Shown here piece by piece: positions 25,808 through 34,655 of a DNA stretch of 60,043 bases. Below the pieces are notes generated by a model. The model had not been told where the DNA came from and did not search any database. It saw only the letters and a program-made list of their open reading frames with translations. The translations under genes and the position numbers were made by a program. The stretch is from UMGS1322 sp900550765 (GTDB taxonomy: Bacteria; Bacillota; Clostridia; Christensenellales; QALW01), in assembly GCA_958448705.1 (NCBI GenBank), contig CAUDEY010000012.1:1-60043 (forward strand), in the 5' to 3' direction. Each line of letters opens with the position of its first letter. Position 1 is the first letter of the stretch.

Positions 25808-26902
25808 ATGCTAAAAAAAACATGGCGTGTCGCCGTTGTAGGCTGCGGGAGCTTTGCAAACGGCGTATATCTGCCGAATATTGAAAAGGAAGCTCCGGCA
25901 AAATGCGTGGCGGTATGCGATATTATTCCCGAGCGCGCAAAGGAGACGGCAGAACGGTTCGGCGTGCCCCAGTGGTATCCTTCCGTTTACGAGATGATAA
26001 AAAAGTGTGATTTTGATATTGCGATAGACGCGGCAAGCATCCAGGCGCATCATGAAATCAATATGGCGCTTCTTCAGGCGGGAAAGCATCTTATTTCGCA
26101 AAAACCTGCGGCGCCCACGGTTGAGGCGTTTGATGCGCAAATTGCGCTGGCAAAGGAAAAGGGTGTAAAATTCAACTGCGCCCCCATCCATCCGATGCGG
26201 TTTGATTTGGCCGTTGCCCAGCAGCTGATGGAAAGCGGTGCGATCGGAACACCGGCCTATCTGAAATGCAATCTTGCCCACGGCGGTCCGGAGTATTTTC
26301 AGTACCGCAATGCCGATCCCACTTGGTTTTTTGAAGACGGAGCCGGCGCGCTTGTGGATATGGGCGTACATGGTCTGCAGATTGTAACCACAATGTTCGG
26401 GCCTGTAGAGAGCATCAGCTGCCTGAGCATGATTACCGATCCGCAACGCAAAGTGCGCTCCGGCGCCTATAACGGACAGCAGATGACAACGGATAAAATT
26501 CCCGATGAATATCTGATTTCCCTCCGCTTTGTGAACGGAAAAGCCGGTTTTGTGGATACCGGTTTTTCGCAAAAAGCATCGAAAACACCTCAGCTTGAAA
26601 TTTACGGAACCAGAGGAACGATTTCCTTCACAAAGCCGTATATGCAAAATCCCATGCCGGAGGTATATATCGACAGTGATGCAATCGGCATGCGCGGCTG
26701 GATCACGCCGCAGCCCTGGGAAACCGTTCCCGAAAAAATCAACAGCCAGTGCTGCTGCTTAAAGGATTTAGTGCGGGCTATTGAAAACGATACCGAACCG
26801 GTGCTCCGCCCCGAGCACGCACGGCATGTGCTTGAAATCATGACAAAAATTCCGCAGGCTATTCGTACGGAAAGTACGGTTAGAATGGAAACGACCTTTT
26901 AA
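25808..26902 (+). CDS. Gfo/Idh/MocA-family oxidoreductase 1
   Basis: 364 residues with an N-terminal Rossmann fold (RVAVVGCGSFANGVYLPNI) and the C-terminal Gfo/Idh/MocA domain. The usual EKP motif reads QKP (HLISQKPAAPT), keeping the Lys and Pro but not the Glu. The substrate-side motif is GAGALVDMGVHGL with the catalytic-type His. These enzymes use NAD(P) to oxidise or reduce sugar hydroxyls. The start is ATG 25808, with AGGAAG at proper spacing; a GTG three codons earlier is too close to that site. It is the first gene of the train and pairs with the next enzyme, 11 bases downstream. Confidence 0.85.
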   Translation: MLKKTWRVAVVGCGSFANGVYLPNIEKEAPAKCVAVCDIIPERAKETAERFGVPQWYPSVYEMIKKCDFDIAIDAASIQAHHEINMALLQAGKHLISQKPAAPTVEAFDAQIALAKEKGVKFNCAPIHPMRFDLAVAQQLMESGAIGTPAYLKCNLAHGGPEYFQYRNADPTWFFEDGAGALVDMGVHGLQIVTTMFGPVESISCLSMITDPQRKVRSGAYNGQQMTTDKIPDEYLISLRFVNGKAGFVDTGFSQKASKTPQLEIYGTRGTISFTKPYMQNPMPEVYIDSDAIGMRGWITPQPWETVPEKINSQCCCLKDLVRAIENDTEPVLRPEHARHVLEIMTKIPQAIRTESTVRMETTF

Positions 26903-26913
26903 GGAGAAAAAAT

Positions 26914-27990
26914 ATGAAATCGATAAAAACAGCTTTTTTCGGCGTTTCTCACCCGCATGCGGCGACTCTGTTCGGCACCTTGAGCAACAATGAGCGGTTT
27001 TCGTGCATCGGCTTTGCCGATGTGCCGGAATACGACGGCCTCACCCCGCAGGAGCGTGAAAAAAATCTCGGCGCGGGCGCACAGAAAATGAAGCGGTTTT
27101 CTTCCTGGCAGCTTCTTTTAGAGGAAAAACCCGATTTAGCGGTCGTTGCGGCAAACAACAGCAGTAAAAGCGATATCTGTTTGACCCTGCTTTCCGAAGG
27201 AATTCCGGTGATCGTGGAAAAGCCTATGGCCGTGAATCTGAAGGACGCAAAAAAAATGGCGGCCTGTGCGGAAAAAAATCACACAAAAGTAATCACCAAT
27301 TGGCCTGTATCCTGGTTTTTGCCGTTCCGCAAAGCAAAGGAGCTTGCGGATGCGGGCGAGGTTGGCCGAATCAGAAGAGTCGTTTACCGCAGTCCCGCCA
27401 CCTGGGGACCCTATTCCTATGCGCCGGACGGAAAGCTTCCCGAAGAGAAATGGCTGAAAAAAACCTGGTGGTATCAAAAAAAGCTCGGCGGCGGTTCTAT
27501 CTTGGATTACGCCTGCTACGGTACGATGCTTTCTACCTGGATTTTTGGGCATCAGGCAAAAGCTGTAAACGCCGTTTCCAAACAGTTCGACACCCGTTTT
27601 ACCGATGTAGAGGATTACAGCGCGATGATTCTGGATTTCGGAGAGGGAGTGGGTCTGCTGGAGGGCTCCTGGAGCAGCTATAATCCGGCTGAAATCCCCA
27701 CAGGACCGGTTATTTATGGCTCTGACGGCGTGATCGTCTGCGACAGGCACAGCACGCAGGTAAAAATTTATCACGGCAGAACCCATCAGCCGGCGGCGCC
27801 TGCGCAGATGATCGATATGCCGCAGATGCGTAAGGATGCGCTGGCCGAGCATGTCCTTCGCTTTATGGACGGCACGGGCGATATCGATGAAACCCTTGAT
27901 ATGCCTTTGAATTTACAGGTAATGGCGGCGCTTTCGGCCGGAATCAGGTCCGCCGAAGAAAACAGTGCGGTACAAACAGAAATCATATAA
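26914..27990 (+). CDS. Gfo/Idh/MocA-family oxidoreductase 2 (Tyr-type)
   Basis: 358 residues, cytoplasmic. The N-terminus is AFFGVSHPHAATL rather than the usual GxGxxG loop, then IVEKPMAVNLKDAKKMA. The C-terminal domain has KTWWYQKKLGGGSILDYACYG, with Tyr at the position where its upstream partner has His. It is clearly closer to oxidoreductase 4 (34652), which shares the TWWYQKK-GGG block. An AAGGAG site precedes the ATG. The altered dinucleotide loop and the Tyr suggest a reaction distinct from oxidoreductase 1, perhaps acting on the same substrate in sequence. Confidence 0.83.
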   Translation: MKSIKTAFFGVSHPHAATLFGTLSNNERFSCIGFADVPEYDGLTPQEREKNLGAGAQKMKRFSSWQLLLEEKPDLAVVAANNSSKSDICLTLLSEGIPVIVEKPMAVNLKDAKKMAACAEKNHTKVITNWPVSWFLPFRKAKELADAGEVGRIRRVVYRSPATWGPYSYAPDGKLPEEKWLKKTWWYQKKLGGGSILDYACYGTMLSTWIFGHQAKAVNAVSKQFDTRFTDVEDYSAMILDFGEGVGLLEGSWSSYNPAEIPTGPVIYGSDGVIVCDRHSTQVKIYHGRTHQPAAPAQMIDMPQMRKDALAEHVLRFMDGTGDIDETLDMPLNLQVMAALSAGIRSAEENSAVQTEII

Positions 27991-28005
27991 AAAGGAGAAG
28001 TTTTT

Positions 28006-30114
28006 ATGACAAAGCAGAGAAAAATCGTTTCATTTTTTCTATTATGCGCTGTGCTCGCATCCTGCCTCAGTGTTTTTAGCCTGATCCACGCGGAATCCGT
28101 TGAGCGGGACGGCACGGAAAGCGCCAATGTCATTCCCGCAAAGATCGCAACCTTTGAAGCGGTTGCTGTCGGTGAGACACCCGTAAACAGCGGAACATAC
28201 GATAAAGCCGAATGGGGCATCTTCCGGCCGTATACTTCGGATAACAATTGGAGCAAAGCGGTATTTACTGCCGATAATTATACGGTGATTCCGCAGATCG
28301 CAGAAGACCCGGATCCTTCCTCCGGCCATGGCCATGTGCTTATGCTGCAGCCGAAAGCGTATAACGCCTCGCCCCGCTGGGCGATCCGAAATGAGCTGTA
28401 TGCCCAGGCACAGACGACACCCGGGGCCGTGCGGTATAAAATAAAGCTCTCCGTAGATATCAAAAAGAGCGATAATTTCGGCGCTAAGCTGTATTTCAGA
28501 AAAGACAGCGCCGATACCTCGGGCAATCTGGCCGCCAGCGAGGTAGTGACCGCCAACGGAAAATGGGTAACGCTTACCGCCGAATATACCTGTACCTTAG
28601 AAGAACTGCAAAACAATAACAACGAGTTTTACTATAATATTTATCTTGTTCAGGTACAAGCGCCTACAGGACCCATGTACCTGGATCATATCACCGCTAC
28701 GGTAACGCCGGTCTTTTTAGAAGAAGTGACGCCTACAGCGACGGCCACAGCAACCGCATCAACGGCACCGACGCCTACGGCAACAGCTACGGTATCGCCT
28801 ACCGCTACCACGACGGCTCCGGCTACAGCCGCCCCCACGCCTACAGCAACGAATGCGCCCGCGGAAGCACGGAGAGAAAACCTCATACCTGCAAAAATTT
28901 CGAATTTTGAAGAAATTCCGCTGGGTATGCTTCCGGCCGAGGCTTATGACGGCTCCGGAAATAAAACCGAATGGGGCATCTTCCGGCCGTATACCTCGGA
29001 TAACAATTGGAGCAAGGCGGTATTTACTGCCGATAATTATACAGTGATCCCGCAGATTGCAGAGGATCCGGATCCTTCCTCCGGCCATGGCCATGTGCTT
29101 ATGCTGCAGCCGAAAGCGTATAACGCCTCGCCCCGCTGGGCAATCGGCCGCGAGCTGTATGCCGAGGCATTAAAATATTCCGGAGAAGAAAATTTTATCA
29201 TTAAAATATCAGCCGATATCAAAAAGAGCGATGATTTCGGCGCAAAGATGTATTTCAGAAAGGACAGCGCCGATACCTCGGGCAATTTGGCTGCCAGCGA
29301 GGTTTTAACCGCCAACGGAAAATGGGTAACGCTTACCGCTGAATATGCCTGTACGTTAGAAGAACTGCAAAACAATAACAACGAGTTTTACTATAATATT
29401 TATTTTGTTCAGGTAAAGGCGCCCACAGGGCCGATGTATTTGGATAATATCAAGGTAAGCCTTACGCCTGTCTCCCAGCAGGAATCGCCCGCGCCGACGG
29501 AGGAGGCCGATTCCGTCACCGGTGTTATTTACGAGGTTTCCCAGGATCTGAACAACGCCTTTTTAGTATCCAAAAGCGGTATTGTCGGCAGCAGCGACGT
29601 TGCCGGAGGCAAGGTTGAAAAATCCTATACCGTGTATAACATCGGCAAGACGGAGCTGAACATTCAAATGTATCTGCAGGTGCTTCACAAAAACGCCGCG
29701 GGTGAAAACATCGGCTGGTACGGCGGCAGTCAAAGCTCAAGCGATCCAGTAACCATTGCTCCGGGAAAATCGGCGACGCTTACGGTATCCATGCCCGTAA
29801 ACAGCGATAACACCGTAACGGTTACGCATACGGAAACGGCAAATTATCCGCTTTCAGAGCTGTTTGTACGTTTTGATTTTAAGCCGACGCTTTTCTCGGG
29901 CAGTAAATTTGCAGTGGCCTGCAGTGCTGAAGAGGCGGACTTCTTCCTCTCCTATACGGCCACAAACCAAAAAACAGCCTGGAGCGCAGTGCCCACCACG
30001 GATAAGGCTTATATAACGGGAGATTCCACAAAGATGCTTTGGATCGCCTCGGCGGCATTCTTGACTGCGGTTCCGGTCTTGATTGGCATTGCCCGAAAGA
30101 AAAAAGAGCAGTAA
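28006..30114 (+). CDS. Surface protein with two near-identical binding-type modules
   Basis: 702 residues. A signal peptide (about 1-29) is followed by a first beta-sandwich module (about 40-235), a Thr/Ala/Pro spacer (about 236-285), a second copy (about 290-490), a C-terminal beta domain (about 505-660) and a single C-terminal membrane segment followed by RKKKEQ (about 672-702), without an LPXTG motif. The modules share long exact blocks such as TSDNNWSKAVFTADNY, and the DNA repeats with a 759-base offset. The fold resembles carbohydrate-binding modules. I infer a membrane-tethered glycan-binding protein serving the GH99-like enzyme encoded next. No catalytic motif was recognised. Confidence 0.7.
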   Translation: MTKQRKIVSFFLLCAVLASCLSVFSLIHAESVERDGTESANVIPAKIATFEAVAVGETPVNSGTYDKAEWGIFRPYTSDNNWSKAVFTADNYTVIPQIAEDPDPSSGHGHVLMLQPKAYNASPRWAIRNELYAQAQTTPGAVRYKIKLSVDIKKSDNFGAKLYFRKDSADTSGNLAASEVVTANGKWVTLTAEYTCTLEELQNNNNEFYYNIYLVQVQAPTGPMYLDHITATVTPVFLEEVTPTATATATASTAPTPTATATVSPTATTTAPATAAPTPTATNAPAEARRENLIPAKISNFEEIPLGMLPAEAYDGSGNKTEWGIFRPYTSDNNWSKAVFTADNYTVIPQIAEDPDPSSGHGHVLMLQPKAYNASPRWAIGRELYAEALKYSGEENFIIKISADIKKSDDFGAKMYFRKDSADTSGNLAASEVLTANGKWVTLTAEYACTLEELQNNNNEFYYNIYFVQVKAPTGPMYLDNIKVSLTPVSQQESPAPTEEADSVTGVIYEVSQDLNNAFLVSKSGIVGSSDVAGGKVEKSYTVYNIGKTELNIQMYLQVLHKNAAGENIGWYGGSQSSSDPVTIAPGKSATLTVSMPVNSDNTVTVTHTETANYPLSELFVRFDFKPTLFSGSKFAVACSAEEADFFLSYTATNQKTAWSAVPTTDKAYITGDSTKMLWIASAAFLTAVPVLIGIARKKKEQ
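28210..28690 (+). repeat. Intragenic repeat, unit 1
   Basis: DNA encoding the first module of the 702-aa surface protein. It matches 28969-29449 with long identical runs separated by a more divergent middle part. The offset is 759 bases (253 codons). Confidence 0.85.
28969..29449 (+). repeat. Intragenic repeat, unit 2
   Basis: Second copy of the module-coding repeat. Many third-position bases are identical too, pointing to recent duplication or gene conversion. Confidence 0.85.
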
Positions 30115-30119
30115 AAAAA

Positions 30120-30145
30120 TATGGCGATAAGCTTTTATCGCCATA
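30120..30145 (+). promoter_or_regulatory. Intercistronic hairpin inside the gene train
   Basis: A perfect 11-bp stem (TATGGCGATAA / TTATCGCCATA, loop GCTT) lies just after the surface-protein stop. No T run follows, so it is more likely an RNA-stabilising or processing element than a terminator. Confidence 0.5.
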
Positions 30146-30195
30146 AACTTTATAGGAAACGCCGGCAAAAGACCGGCCATCGGAAAGGAGAAACT

Positions 30196-32043
30196 ATGAA
30201 AAAGTTTTACGCACTTTTGCTTGCATCCGTTCTGTTTTTATCGTGTTTTTCTTTGATATGCGCGCATGCCGTGACTGACGAGCTGCTGATAAACGGGGAT
30301 TTTGAAGAAGGAGAGATCTTCCCCTTTGCCAAATACGGTCCCAATAGCGACGTAGACGTGGATCCCGAGTATGCCCACAGCGGGGAATACGGCGCTTCGG
30401 TATCCAACCGGGCGGGAGCATGGGCCTGCTGGCAGCAAAATGTAAAGGATCAGATCAAGGAATGCGGGCCCGGCACCTACCGCGCCAGCGTTTGGGTGCG
30501 GCTGCCCGAGGAGGAAAGCTATCCGGCAAACTGCCAGCTTGTGCTCAATTACAAGCAAATCGGCGAAAAAAATGACAGCTATCTTACCAGCGCTAAAAAA
30601 GACCTTACCACCGGCTGGCAGGAGTTTACGATTGAAAAGGAGCTTACCTATGACCAGGAGATCGGCTTAGACCACGTTTACGTCTATGTACAGGTAGTAG
30701 GTACCGGAGAAGAAGAGGCGCCCGCCTACTATATGGATGATTTTTCACTTGTAAAGGTAAGTGAAGTGAACGGGATAAAGGAAGAATATGCGCTAACGCA
30801 TATTGACGTTTCCAGTGCGGTACGGGAGGAAAACACCACCGTGGGCGTGATCCGCTGGGACGCCTGGTACGGCCATAATAACGATACGGTAGGAACCGAA
30901 AGCAGTATTCTTTCCCAGGTAGAAAAAACGCTTTCTCCCGCCAAGTATCACTTCCGCGCCCCGTTTTTTGCCAGAGTTACGGAAGAGGGAAATATTGAGA
31001 TTCCCGAGTATACACAGGAAATTTTCGATCAGGAAATGCAATATGCCATCGATGCGGGCATTGATTACTTTGCGTTTTTGATGTACGACGGCGATATGAA
31101 AACCGCACGGGAATTCTATAAGGCCAGCGCTTATAATACAGACATCAAAATGTGCTGCATCATCTCCCCCGGGCAGGATAAGTTCCGCCGGGAGATCGTA
31201 AGCCTTTTTGAAGAGGACTATTATATGACGGTGCTGAACGGCCGGCCGCTTTTATATCTGTATATCGATAACGATGCGCAATGGGCCAAGGTGAAGGACG
31301 ATATCGGCTATTACCGTGCCGAATGTGAAAAAAAAGGCATAAAAATGCCGTTTGTGGCTATTATGTCACACTCCCCGGAAAAAGTAAAGGACGTTTACGG
31401 CGATGCGGCGGCGCGCTACGGTGTATCCGTAGGGAACGGTGCGCCCTTTGCAGATATTATTTCAAAGGCTAAAACCATGTGGGAGGAAAACCGTGCTGTA
31501 AGCGATCAGTTTATTCCAAACGTTTCCTTTGGCTGGCATACGGTTCCCCGGTTTGAAAATCCGGTTTCCTGGATGACCGTCAGCGAAAACTCCTACGGCC
31601 AATACGCTACGGACGAGGAACTCTACACCTTCATGAAGGAAGCGCTCTCTTACCTGCAGCAAGAGGAGATACAAGCCGCAACCAAAGCCAATACCCTTAC
31701 CGTATATGCCTGGAACGAGCATGATGAGGGCGGATGGATCTGCCCTACCATAGAGGTGGATGAAAACGGAAATCAGCTCTTTCACGAGGACGGTACGCCT
31801 AAGATCAACACAGGACATCTTGACGCGCTGAAAAGAGCAATTGCCGAGTATCGTGAAAGTGCGGGCGAAACCGTACCGCCCGCAGGAGGCGGCGGAGCGG
31901 GGGCTGTAACGGAGCAGCCGCCTGTGGACGGAGGGGAAACGAAGTTTCCTGTTCTGCCGGTTCTGTGCGGCGGCATCGTTTTGATCGGTGCGGCGGCCGG
32001 GATACCGCTTCTTGTAAAAAAACGTAAAGAGGGAGCCAAATGA
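30196..32043 (+). CDS. Secreted, membrane-anchored GH99-like glycosidase
   Basis: 615 residues. A signal peptide (1-25, ending CAHA), a CBM4/9-like sandwich (about 30-190), a GH99/WbsX-like (beta/alpha) domain (about 215-560), a Gly/Pro-rich spacer, and a C-terminal membrane segment followed by KKRKEGAK. The catalytic-type motif WNEHDEGGW gives two Glu, E508 and E511, with the three-residue spacing of the GH99 active-site glutamates. GH99 enzymes are endo-acting on alpha-mannosides; the substrate here is unproven. The start at 30196 has AAAGGAG upstream; an ATG 25 codons earlier lies in the hairpin and gives no signal peptide at the terminus. Its end overlaps the next gene by 4 bases. Confidence 0.77.
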   Translation: MKKFYALLLASVLFLSCFSLICAHAVTDELLINGDFEEGEIFPFAKYGPNSDVDVDPEYAHSGEYGASVSNRAGAWACWQQNVKDQIKECGPGTYRASVWVRLPEEESYPANCQLVLNYKQIGEKNDSYLTSAKKDLTTGWQEFTIEKELTYDQEIGLDHVYVYVQVVGTGEEEAPAYYMDDFSLVKVSEVNGIKEEYALTHIDVSSAVREENTTVGVIRWDAWYGHNNDTVGTESSILSQVEKTLSPAKYHFRAPFFARVTEEGNIEIPEYTQEIFDQEMQYAIDAGIDYFAFLMYDGDMKTAREFYKASAYNTDIKMCCIISPGQDKFRREIVSLFEEDYYMTVLNGRPLLYLYIDNDAQWAKVKDDIGYYRAECEKKGIKMPFVAIMSHSPEKVKDVYGDAAARYGVSVGNGAPFADIISKAKTMWEENRAVSDQFIPNVSFGWHTVPRFENPVSWMTVSENSYGQYATDEELYTFMKEALSYLQQEEIQAATKANTLTVYAWNEHDEGGWICPTIEVDENGNQLFHEDGTPKINTGHLDALKRAIAEYRESAGETVPPAGGGGAGAVTEQPPVDGGETKFPVLPVLCGGIVLIGAAAGIPLLVKKRKEGAK

Positions 32044-33533
32044 TACCGTTTTCAGACAGCCGTCTTTTTGGCGAGGGAAGCGCGGTTTTGGAGCCGCGCG
32101 GCGGGTTGCTTTTGGTAAAGAACAGAATACAGCCTTATTCTTCGCCGGCGCTTCGGCTGACGCCCGCCTCCGGCGGCAGAACGCGCTATTGCCTGAAGCT
32201 TGCCTCCGGCGCGCAGCCGGTTACTTTGGCCGTATACCATAAGCTGCGCTATATCTATTGCAGTCAGGAATTCATTGCCTACGATACCGGCGAAAAAATA
32301 TTGGTAACCGACCAAAGCTGGGTATGGCTCTCCGGTGATTTTTCCTTCGTTCCCGGCCTGCAGGAGGTGACGGCTTATTTTATACAGGATACCGGTACGC
32401 CTCTTTGCGATATTTGGGTAAAAGAAATTGTTGCGGAGGAAATTCCCCCGGCGCAGAAACCAAAAGCGGAGATTTCGCGGCAGCCGTTTTCTGTCGGCGC
32501 CATCCGATGGGACGCCTATTTCAGCACGGAGGATATCAAAAGCAATGTTTCCCGCCAGGTTGCACGGGCGCTTTCCCCCCAAAAATTTCATTGGCGAGCT
32601 CCGTTTTTTTCTAAAGAAGAGGCGGACGGCAGCCTTTCGTTTCCGCCGGAGACACAGGAACGGTTTGATACCGAAGCCGAATTAGCAATAGCGGCGGGAA
32701 TCGATTATTTTGCTTATTGCTGGTACCGGGATAACGATCCCATGAGCTACGCCCGAAAGCGGCATGCACAATCAAAATACCGGGATAGGATAAAAATGAC
32801 GGCCATTGTACGCGTTTCCGGATTGGATGACGAAACGCTTGCCGGGCTGGCACGGCAGATGAAGGAAGAATATTATCTGAAATTTGACGGCCGTCCCGTT
32901 CTCTATGTATTTGACGCCGTACATGCCGACGGCGCGTACCGTGCCCATATCACAAGGGCAGCTCAAAGCGCCGGAAATCCCGAGCCGTATTACATCGGCA
33001 TGAACGCTCAGCCGCAGCCGTATCCCGTTTATAAAATAGAAGATATGGGCTTTGATGCCATCGGTTCCTATGGCTTTGTATCCGACCGGCCGGGCGAGCC
33101 TTACGCTTCTTTTACTCGGCGAAACGAAGATATGTGCCGGATGCGGTATTCTTTGCAAACAAGGCTTGATCATGTGCCCCTGCTGTGTCTGGGTCATGAC
33201 TTCCGTCCGCGGATCGAAAATCCGGTTTCGTGGATGACCGGAAAGCATTATTCTCTGCCGGCTTCCCCGGAGGAGATTTACCGGCATGCCGAAACCATCC
33301 TGCGTATGCACAAGGAGCAGGAAGAAAACAAACCCAATACGCTGCTGATCTATGCCTGGAATGAGCACGACGAGGGCGGCTGGATCTGTCCGACGTTAAC
33401 ACACGCACCGGATAAAGATGTAGACGACGGGTATTATCAGGCTTTGAAACGGGCCCTTTGCACGGCAAAAGAGCAATTTAAAAATTCAAACGCCGGCGGA
33501 GAAACGCATTCTGCTGCCGGAATTTCGAGGTGA
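32040..33533 (+). CDS. Cytoplasmic GH99-like paralogue
   Basis: 497 residues with no signal peptide or membrane segment, hence cytoplasmic. It aligns with the preceding enzyme across the catalytic domain: GAIRWDAYF versus GVIRWDAWY, the block LSPQKFHWRAPFF, GIDYFAYCWY and IYAWNEHDEGGWICPT, with E442 and E445 as the Glu pair. The N-terminal ~140 residues form a different, beta-rich region. It starts ATGA-overlapped with the secreted enzyme, so the two are made together. I infer that one cuts the polymer at the surface and the other acts on imported fragments. Confidence 0.75.
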   Translation: MIPFSDSRLFGEGSAVLEPRGGLLLVKNRIQPYSSPALRLTPASGGRTRYCLKLASGAQPVTLAVYHKLRYIYCSQEFIAYDTGEKILVTDQSWVWLSGDFSFVPGLQEVTAYFIQDTGTPLCDIWVKEIVAEEIPPAQKPKAEISRQPFSVGAIRWDAYFSTEDIKSNVSRQVARALSPQKFHWRAPFFSKEEADGSLSFPPETQERFDTEAELAIAAGIDYFAYCWYRDNDPMSYARKRHAQSKYRDRIKMTAIVRVSGLDDETLAGLARQMKEEYYLKFDGRPVLYVFDAVHADGAYRAHITRAAQSAGNPEPYYIGMNAQPQPYPVYKIEDMGFDAIGSYGFVSDRPGEPYASFTRRNEDMCRMRYSLQTRLDHVPLLCLGHDFRPRIENPVSWMTGKHYSLPASPEEIYRHAETILRMHKEQEENKPNTLLIYAWNEHDEGGWICPTLTHAPDKDVDDGYYQALKRALCTAKEQFKNSNAGGETHSAAGISR

Positions 33534-33539
33534 AACCAT

Positions 33540-34655
33540 ATGAAAAAATTACGTATAGCAATAATCGGCACGGGAATGATCGCAAACAGCGCGCATTTTC
33601 CGGCCTTGGAGCCTTTCCGGCGGGAGGGTCTGGTTGAAGTGGCGGGCGTTGCGGATATCCGTCCTGAAGCTGCGGAAGAAACCGCGAAGCGCCACGGAGT
33701 GGAAAAATGGTATGAAGATCCTCAAAAAATGCTGGAGGAACTGAAGCCGGATTTTGTAGCGGTATGTACGCCCAACCGATATCACAAGGAATGGACGATA
33801 AAAGCATTGGAGGCGGGCGCCCACGTAGCATGCGAAAAGCCCATTGCGCTTACGCTGGCCGACGCAAAGGAAATGTGGGCGGCAGCAAAAAAGTATAACA
33901 GACATTTATTCCCCTGCCAGTGTATGCGGTGGCGGAACTATATGCAAAGAGCAAAAGAGCTTGTGGAAAGCGGTGAGCTCGGAGAGCTGTATTTTTCGGA
34001 TATCGCGTTTATCCGCCGCATCGGCATTCCCACCTGGGGTATGTTCCATATGAAGGAGCATAATTTCGGCGGGCCGTTCTGTGATTTGGGCGTTCATCTG
34101 ATCGATTCTCTGCTTTGGATAGCGGGGGATAAAAAGGTGGAAGCGGTTTCCGGCAGTGCCTATACAAAAATCGCCAATCAAGGAGAGGATATTCTGTTAA
34201 GCATTGCCGAAAGCGGCGCTTACGCGGGAACCTTTACGCCCAGGCCTTACGATTACCGTGAATTCAATGTAGAGGATTTTGCTACCGGGTTTATGCGCCT
34301 TGAGGGCGGCATGAGTGTGAATTTTAAATTTTCCTGGGCAATCAACCTGCCGACAACAAATCTGGATATGGTGCTGTGCGGCGATAAGGGCGGGCTTTCG
34401 GTAAACGGTGAAAAGCTATATAAGAATATCGGCCGCTTTCAGGGAGAATGTGCTATGAAATGGTTTGATAACGGCCCGTTTAAGGGAGTTCCCTTTGAAC
34501 AGCACCGCTATATGTACCGCCATATCATGGAGGTGCTTGCAGGCAAGGCAGAGTATCTGATTACCCGGGAGCAAAATCTTGAGGTTACCAAAGCGATTGA
34601 ATGTTTCTATCGCTCGGCAGAAGAAAACAGAGAGATCAAATCGGAGGAACTATGA
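33540..34655 (+). CDS. Gfo/Idh/MocA-family oxidoreductase 3
   Basis: 371 residues. Rossmann loop RIAIIGTGMIANSAHFPAL, canonical EKP motif (HVACEKPIALT), and GGPFCDLGVHLID with the catalytic-type His. It belongs to the same His-type group as oxidoreductase 1 and contains Trp- and Tyr-rich substrate-side segments (CMRWRNYMQRA). GAGGTGAA lies upstream of the ATG, 6 bases after the GH99-like gene. Likely an NAD(P)-dependent sugar or sugar-derivative dehydrogenase. Confidence 0.86.
   Translation: MKKLRIAIIGTGMIANSAHFPALEPFRREGLVEVAGVADIRPEAAEETAKRHGVEKWYEDPQKMLEELKPDFVAVCTPNRYHKEWTIKALEAGAHVACEKPIALTLADAKEMWAAAKKYNRHLFPCQCMRWRNYMQRAKELVESGELGELYFSDIAFIRRIGIPTWGMFHMKEHNFGGPFCDLGVHLIDSLLWIAGDKKVEAVSGSAYTKIANQGEDILLSIAESGAYAGTFTPRPYDYREFNVEDFATGFMRLEGGMSVNFKFSWAINLPTTNLDMVLCGDKGGLSVNGEKLYKNIGRFQGECAMKWFDNGPFKGVPFEQHRYMYRHIMEVLAGKAEYLITREQNLEVTKAIECFYRSAEENREIKSEEL

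Noticed and set aside
28730..28865. Second tract of short tandem repeats
   Set aside because: It encodes the Thr/Ala/Pro spacer of the surface protein in frame, so coding constraint explains it.
28006..32043. LPXTG sortase anchors on the two surface proteins
   Set aside because: No LPXTG or close variant precedes the C-terminal helices; only a membrane helix and basic tail are seen.
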